From: an uncultured Polynucleobacter sp.
GTDB taxonomy: Bacteria > Pseudomonadota > Gammaproteobacteria > Burkholderiales > Burkholderiaceae
Length of the DNA stretch: 9,929 nucleotides
Direction of reading: 5' to 3'
Assembly (NCBI GenBank): GCA_937996825.1
Contig: CALKUJ010000091.1
Span: 1 to 9,929 of the forward strand
Positions 5,863-9,929 of this stretch are shown one piece after another. The first letter of the stretch is position 1. The number at the start of each line of letters is the position of its first letter. The notes beneath the pieces are model-generated. The model ran no database searches, was not told the origin of the DNA, and was given only the letters and a program-made list of their open reading frames with translations. The translations under genes and the position numbers were made by a program.

Positions 5863-6716
5863 CGTTGGATCAATACCTCTAAAACAAAGCGACTACCCAC
5901 ATAGGCCATCAACAGAACACCAAACGATCCCAATACCCAGCGCACCGCCGTCAAACCTCGCAAGCCAACACGCCAACGCGCGATCAGCAATCCGGCAAAC
6001 ATCACCCAAGATAAAAATCCAAAGATGGTTTTGTGATCCCAAAATAAAGCACGGCCAAACAATGCTTGACTGAAAAACAATCCAGAGAAAACCGTCAAAG
6101 TTAACAAAGCAAATCCAACTGTGATGATTCTAAAAAGAATGCTTTCCATGCTCATCAATGGCGGCAAACGATTACCCCACTTTGCAAAAAAACTATTCGC
6201 CTTGTCATGGCTCGGCATGTGCAAATGACGATCTTGCCAGTGCATCAAAATCGCATGAAGGGCAGCCAAACTCAATAAACCATAGGCCACATTTGCCACG
6301 ATGAAATGAGCTCTGAACCATGGGTCATCAATTGAACGAGCTGACAATACTGATCCAGAAAAAATGATGGGCAAAATGGCGGTCAGACATGCTGCCAACA
6401 AAATGATGGCTCTCAATCCTTTGATCGGCAGATACCAACTCTCAAACCAAAAAAATGTGACCCCTATCCAAGCCATGGTTGATAAAGCTTGGGCAAAACC
6501 AAAAATAAATCCTTGCTGAGTAAAGATCGATTCATGCAAAGTGAATCCATGCAGAACTAAGATTGGCAATAAAAGCCATTGCGAAAGACTCGAGACCATT
6601 GGAGAGTCTTGATTCTTTTCAGAATTTTGCGAGTAAACCCTGATTTCTCTTAAAAAAAACAAGAAATATAAAGCGCTGGGTATCCATGCGAAGCTGGGGT
6701 GACCTAAAATGTTCAT
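5859..6716 (-). CDS. ypjD: YpjD/CcsA-family inner-membrane protein (cytochrome c assembly family)
   Basis: The 285-residue protein has about eight hydrophobic segments (roughly 8-22, 44-61, 73-93, 99-120, 135-159, 194-215, 228-247, 256-281), as expected for the CcsA/CcmC/YpjD superfamily. Histidines sit at positions plausible for haem contact: His56 (VLHGF), His137 and His154 in segment 5, and His228 (WDHKT). I do not see the tryptophan-rich WWD signature of true haem-handling CcsA/CcmC proteins, so YpjD is the better match; its exact role is not settled. Adjacency to ffh is also found in E. coli (ypjD next to ffh), which supports the assignment. The start at 6714-6716 has no Shine-Dalgarno and lies 20 bases from the ffh ATG, but later starts would cut off segment 1. 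It overlaps ampD downstream by 4 bases. Confidence 0.85.
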   Translation of the reverse strand: MNILGHPSFAWIPSALYFLFFLREIRVYSQNSEKNQDSPMVSSLSQWLLLPILVLHGFTLHESIFTQQGFIFGFAQALSTMAWIGVTFFWFESWYLPIKGLRAIILLAACLTAILPIIFSGSVLSARSIDDPWFRAHFIVANVAYGLLSLAALHAILMHWQDRHLHMPSHDKANSFFAKWGNRLPPLMSMESILFRIITVGFALLTLTVFSGLFFSQALFGRALFWDHKTIFGFLSWVMFAGLLIARWRVGLRGLTAVRWVLGSFGVLLMAYVGSRFVLEVLIQR

Positions 6717-6736
6717 ATCTACAGTTTAATGCTCAT
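6717..6736. promoter_or_regulatory. 20-base divergent gap between ypjD and ffh start codons
   Basis: Neither gene has a recognisable Shine-Dalgarno here. On the plus strand TTTAAT (6725-6730, 5 of 6 to the -10 consensus) ends 6 bases before the ffh ATG, which would place transcription start at or next to the A of the ATG (leaderless mRNA). On the minus strand TAAACT stands in the same relation to the ypjD ATG. I found no good -35 at 16-18 bases for either (GTGACC at 6699-6704 is 20 bases away), so this remains tentative. TCATAT occurs twice, 20 bases apart, at each start codon. Confidence 0.3.
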
Positions 6737-8101
6737 ATGTTTCAAAATCTAACAGATCGTTTAAGTCGTGTGGTTAAAACCATGCGGGGTCAGGCCAGAC
6801 TGACCGAAGAAAATACCGCCGAAATGCTTCGCGAGGTACGTTTAGCCCTATTAGAGGCTGACGTTGCACTTCCTGTTGTCAAAGAACTCATCAATAACAT
6901 CAAACAAAAAGCTCTTGGCGTTGAGGTCCTCGACAGTTTAAGCCCTGGACAGGCATTGGTGGGTGTTGTTCAAAAAGAACTGACCGCCATCATGGGCAAT
7001 TCAAGTGCCGGTCGACTAAATTTAGCTGCTCAACCACCTGCCATTATTTTGATGGCAGGTCTTCAAGGTGCTGGTAAAACAACTTCTGCTGGCAAATTAG
7101 CCAAATGGCTCAAAGACACACAAAAGAAAAAAGTATTGACCGTGTCTTGCGACGTTTACCGTCCGGCCGCCATCAAACAATTGCAAATGGTCAGCGAACA
7201 AGCTGGCGCAGAATTTTTTCCTAGCAATGAAAACCAAAAACCTAAAGACATCGCACGCGATGCTTTGGACTGGGCAAAACGTCACTATCACGATGTATTG
7301 ATTGTCGATACTGCCGGTCGCTTAGGTATTGATGAAATGATGATGCAAGAAATCAGCTCATTGCATCAAACCTTAAACCCTATCGAAACACTGTTTGTGG
7401 TCGACGCGATGTTGGGTCAAGATGCGGTTAACACAGCCAAAGCATTCAATGAAGCACTGCCATTAACAGGTGTGATTCTGACCAAATTGGATGGTGATGC
7501 CCGCGGTGGTGCAGCACTTTCTGTTCAACACATCACCGGCGTACCAATCAAGTTTGCTGGTGTGGCTGAAAAACTAGATGGTCTTGAACCATTTGATGCA
7601 GACCGTATGGCCAGTCGCATTCTTGGCATGGGCGATATTCTGGCCTTGGTCGAACAAGCGCAAAAGAATGTTGATTTTGAGCAAGCTCAAAAATTAGCTG
7701 ACAAAGTTAAAAAAGGTGGCTTTGATTTAAATGATTTTCGTATGCAAATCACTCAAATGCGCCAAATGGGTGGTTTAGGTAGCATGATTGACAAATTACC
7801 TGCGAAATTTGCTCAAGCAGCTGCCAAGCAAGACATGAGTGTTGCTGATAAACAAGTGGCACGCACACAAGGCATCATCGATAGCATGACGCCAGAAGAA
7901 AGAAGGAAGCCGGAGCTTCTTAAAGCAAGTCGAAAACGTCGTATTGCTGCTGGTGCAGGAGTACAAGTACAAGAGGTGAATCGCGTTTTGGCGCAATTCG
8001 AACAAATGCAATCCATGATGAAACAATTCAAAGGCGGCAAGATGGCCAAGATGCTTGGTGGCATGGCAGCCAAAGGCATGGGCAATATGTTCAAGCGATG
8101 A
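6737..8101 (+). CDS. ffh: Signal recognition particle protein Ffh (SRP54 GTPase)
   Basis: The 454-residue protein binds 4.5S RNA and, with FtsY, targets nascent membrane proteins to the translocon. The N domain spans about 1-88. The G domain (about 100-295) shows GLQGAGKTTS (108-117), DVYRPAAIKQL (139-149), DTAGR (191-195), TKLDGDARGG (249-258) and GVAEKLDGLEPF. The methionine-rich M domain (about 325-454) carries the RNA-binding SRKRRIAAG (398-406) and ends GMGNMFKR. I chose the ATG at 6737 because MFQNLTDRLSRVV matches the conserved Ffh start; an in-frame ATG at 6686 would add 17 unconserved residues encoded inside ypjD. No clear ribosome binding site precedes 6737. Divergent from ypjD; ends at a strong terminator shared with proS. 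Confidence 0.97.
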   Translation: MFQNLTDRLSRVVKTMRGQARLTEENTAEMLREVRLALLEADVALPVVKELINNIKQKALGVEVLDSLSPGQALVGVVQKELTAIMGNSSAGRLNLAAQPPAIILMAGLQGAGKTTSAGKLAKWLKDTQKKKVLTVSCDVYRPAAIKQLQMVSEQAGAEFFPSNENQKPKDIARDALDWAKRHYHDVLIVDTAGRLGIDEMMMQEISSLHQTLNPIETLFVVDAMLGQDAVNTAKAFNEALPLTGVILTKLDGDARGGAALSVQHITGVPIKFAGVAEKLDGLEPFDADRMASRILGMGDILALVEQAQKNVDFEQAQKLADKVKKGGFDLNDFRMQITQMRQMGGLGSMIDKLPAKFAQAAAKQDMSVADKQVARTQGIIDSMTPEERRKPELLKASRKRRIAAGAGVQVQEVNRVLAQFEQMQSMMKQFKGGKMAKMLGGMAAKGMGNMFKR

Positions 8102-8123
8102 TGCATTAATGCGCCTTACAAAC

Positions 8124-8154
8124 AAAAAGCCAGATCAGTGATCTGGCTTTTTTT
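8124..8154. terminator. Bidirectional rho-independent terminator between convergent ffh and proS
   Basis: GCCAGATC (8129-8136) and GATCTGGC (8140-8147) form a perfect 8-bp stem with a 3-base loop, extended by five A-T pairs (8124-8128 with 8148-8152). It is followed by seven T on the plus strand and five T on the minus strand. It lies 22 bases after the ffh stop and about 30 bases after the proS stop on the other strand. Confidence 0.92.
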
Positions 8155-8184
8155 GTGGGTTTTGCTTTTAAGTTCAATCAGTAT

Positions 8185-9918
8185 TTAAGATGCTAATTGA
8201 GCTTTCACCAAATCAATGACTTTCTTAGCCACATCACCCACTGGTATTGCGCTTGCTTCAGCATCAGTGCGAGCCTGGAACTCTAACTGACCTTCTTTCA
8301 AACCACGTTCACCAATCACCACACGATATGGCACACCGATCAATTCCCAATCGGCAAACATGGCGCCTGGACGCTCGCCACGATCATCCAAAATCACTTC
8401 AATACCTGCAGACAATAAGTCTTGGTAAAGTTTGTCAGAGGCTTCACGAACCATGTCGGAGCGGTCATAGCCCATTGGGCACAAAACCACTTGGAATGGT
8501 GCAATCGATACTGGCCACATGATGCCGCGCTCATCGAAACGTTGCTCAATGGCAGCACCCAATAAGCGAGTCACACCAATGCCATAACAACCCATCACCA
8601 TCGGCTGAGACTGACCTTTCTCATCCAGATAGACAGCATTCATCGACTCTGAATAACGGGTACCCAACTGAAACACATGTCCCACTTCAATACCACGGCA
8701 AATTTCTAAAACACCCTTACCGTCCGGCGATGCATCACCCGCAATCACATTGCGTAAATCAGCCACAATCGGCTCTGGCAAATCACGACCCCAATTAACA
8801 CCCGTTAAATGATGACCTTCTTGATTAGCGCCGCAAATGAAATCACTCATATTGGCAACAGTTCTATCAGCCACAACTGTTAATGGCTTTTTCGTTTTGA
8901 CAGGTCCCAAATAGCCAGGAGGAGTACCAAAATGCTCAATGATTTCTGCTTCTGTAGCAAAACGGAAGTCGGTCAAACCAGGCACTTTGCTGGCTTTGAT
9001 TTCATTTAATTCATGATCACCACGAATCAACAATAAAAATAATTTTGCGCCGCCCTCTTGATCAACCGCCAAGACAATTGATTTAACTGTTTTTTCAAGC
9101 GAACACTTTAAGAATTGCGCAACCTCTTCACACTTCACTTGACCAGGCGTAGGTGTTAAGGCCATGGCTTGAGAAGCAGTGGCTCTACTTGTGATCAACG
9201 AGAGTGCTTCAGCGGTTTCAATATTTGCTGCGTAATCAGATGTTGGGCAATAAGCGATAGCATCTTCACCGGTATCAGCTATGACGTGGAATTCTTGGCT
9301 ACCAGTTCCACCAATAGCGCCGTTATCTGCGGTAACTGCACGAAACTGGAGACCCATGCGCCTAAAGATGCGTGTGTACGCGTCGAACATGATTTGGTAG
9401 GACTTCTTAAGACCCTCAGTGTCGCGGTCAAAAGAATAAGCGTCCTTCATGCTGAATTCACGGCCACGCATAATCCCAAAACGTGGGCGTCGTTCATCAC
9501 GGAACTTTGTTTGAATTTGATAAAAATTTACCGGTAACTGCTTGTAGCTCTTAATCTCGTTACGAGCTAAATCAGTAACCACCTCTTCAGAAGTTGGCTG
9601 AATCAAAAAATCGCGATCATGGCGATCTTTGATACGCAGTAATTCTGACCCCATCTTTTCCCAGCGACCAGTTTCTTGCCACAATTCAGCAGGCTGAATC
9701 ATTGGCATAAGCAATTCAATTGCTCCAGCACGATTCATTTCTTCGCGAATGATGTTTTCCACCTTGCGAATCACCTTCAAACCCAGCGGTAAATAGTTGT
9801 AGACGCCTGCGCTGAGCTTGCGAATTAATCCTGCGCGCACCATAAGCTTGTGCGAAACCACCTCAGCGTCGGAGGGGGCTTCTTTTAGCGTGGCGAGAAA
9901 TGATTGTGAGGCTTTCAT
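8185..9918 (-). CDS. proS: Prolyl-tRNA synthetase, bacterial type with insertion (editing) domain
   Basis: The 577-residue class II synthetase charges tRNA-Pro with proline and clears mischarged alanine. Motif 1 is around 65-86 (AIELLMPMIQPAELW), the PTSEE loop at 108-112, motif 2 at 139-158 (FRDERRPRFG, REFSMKDA) and motif 3 at 443-454 (GCYGIGVTRLLG). The editing insertion spans about 224-407, with Lys279 (KTVKS) and His369 (NQEGHH) at the same numbers as the E. coli editing residues. The anticodon-binding domain is about 470-577 and includes DDRGERPGAMFADWELIGVP. Length is that of complete bacterial ProS. The start MKASQSFLATLKE aligns with the known N-terminus; only 11 bases upstream are visible and hold no clear ribosome binding site, so the promoter is outside the window. 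Convergent with ffh. Confidence 0.97.
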   Translation of the reverse strand: MKASQSFLATLKEAPSDAEVVSHKLMVRAGLIRKLSAGVYNYLPLGLKVIRKVENIIREEMNRAGAIELLMPMIQPAELWQETGRWEKMGSELLRIKDRHDRDFLIQPTSEEVVTDLARNEIKSYKQLPVNFYQIQTKFRDERRPRFGIMRGREFSMKDAYSFDRDTEGLKKSYQIMFDAYTRIFRRMGLQFRAVTADNGAIGGTGSQEFHVIADTGEDAIAYCPTSDYAANIETAEALSLITSRATASQAMALTPTPGQVKCEEVAQFLKCSLEKTVKSIVLAVDQEGGAKLFLLLIRGDHELNEIKASKVPGLTDFRFATEAEIIEHFGTPPGYLGPVKTKKPLTVVADRTVANMSDFICGANQEGHHLTGVNWGRDLPEPIVADLRNVIAGDASPDGKGVLEICRGIEVGHVFQLGTRYSESMNAVYLDEKGQSQPMVMGCYGIGVTRLLGAAIEQRFDERGIMWPVSIAPFQVVLCPMGYDRSDMVREASDKLYQDLLSAGIEVILDDRGERPGAMFADWELIGVPYRVVIGERGLKEGQLEFQARTDAEASAIPVGDVAKKVIDLVKAQLAS

Positions 9919-9929
9919 GTATGGATATA

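Noticed and set aside
6686..6736. Upstream in-frame ATG that would extend Ffh by 17 residues
   Set aside because: The extra residues lie partly inside ypjD and are not part of the conserved Ffh N-terminus; MFQNLTDRLS at 6737 is the family start.
7796..8125. Two overlapping minus-strand frames antisense to the ffh M domain
   Set aside because: Their His/Leu/Cys-rich translations are the expected reverse complement of Met/Gln/Lys-rich ffh sequence.

Overview
The window looks like an ordinary chromosomal housekeeping segment from a betaproteobacterium of the order Burkholderiales. A Polynucleobacter-like freshwater bacterium is my best guess. The grounds are a moderate-to-low GC content judged by eye, a lysine/alanine/proline-rich histone H1-like protein of the type common in this order, and the gene set histone-like / nrdB / nrdA / ampD / ypjD / ffh / proS. 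The genus is inference; the protein families are recognised from sequence motifs I can read directly.

Layout. Positions 1-202 (minus) hold the N-terminal 67 codons of a histone H1-like protein made of AAKK pentapeptide repeats, running off the left edge. About 360 bases without a convincing gene follow (203-559); they contain a bidirectional hairpin terminator, two further hairpins and the histone leader. Next on the minus strand come nrdB (560-1747) and nrdA (1803-4754), the two subunits of class Ia ribonucleotide reductase. They are transcribed nrdA then nrdB from a control region at about 4755-4910 that carries a pair of NrdR-box-like palindromes 32 bp apart and a promoter-like -10/-35. 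Upstream on the same strand are an unusual membrane-anchored, zinc-ribbon-bearing AmpD amidase (5053-5862) and, overlapping it by 4 bases, a YpjD/CcsA-type membrane protein (5859-6716). Divergent from ypjD, with only 20 bases between start codons, is ffh (6737-8101, plus), the signal recognition particle GTPase. A bidirectional terminator separates ffh from the convergent proS (8185-9918, minus), prolyl-tRNA synthetase, whose start lies 11 bases from the right edge.

How the genes work together. NrdA and NrdB make dNTPs, with two layers of control visible: tandem ATP-cone domains in NrdA for allosteric on/off switching, and NrdR boxes upstream for repression. AmpD and YpjD form a translationally coupled pair of cell-envelope-related functions. 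Ffh and ProS serve protein targeting and translation.

I found no mobile element, CRISPR array, tRNA, rRNA, toxin-antitoxin or defence system, and no evidence of a wholly new system. The points most worth a second look are the PP0621-like/AmpD fusion, the NrdR box pair, the Chlamydia-like R2 protein that keeps the radical tyrosine, the 20-base divergent start region of ypjD/ffh without Shine-Dalgarno sequences, and the long tandem DNA repeats in the histone gene.
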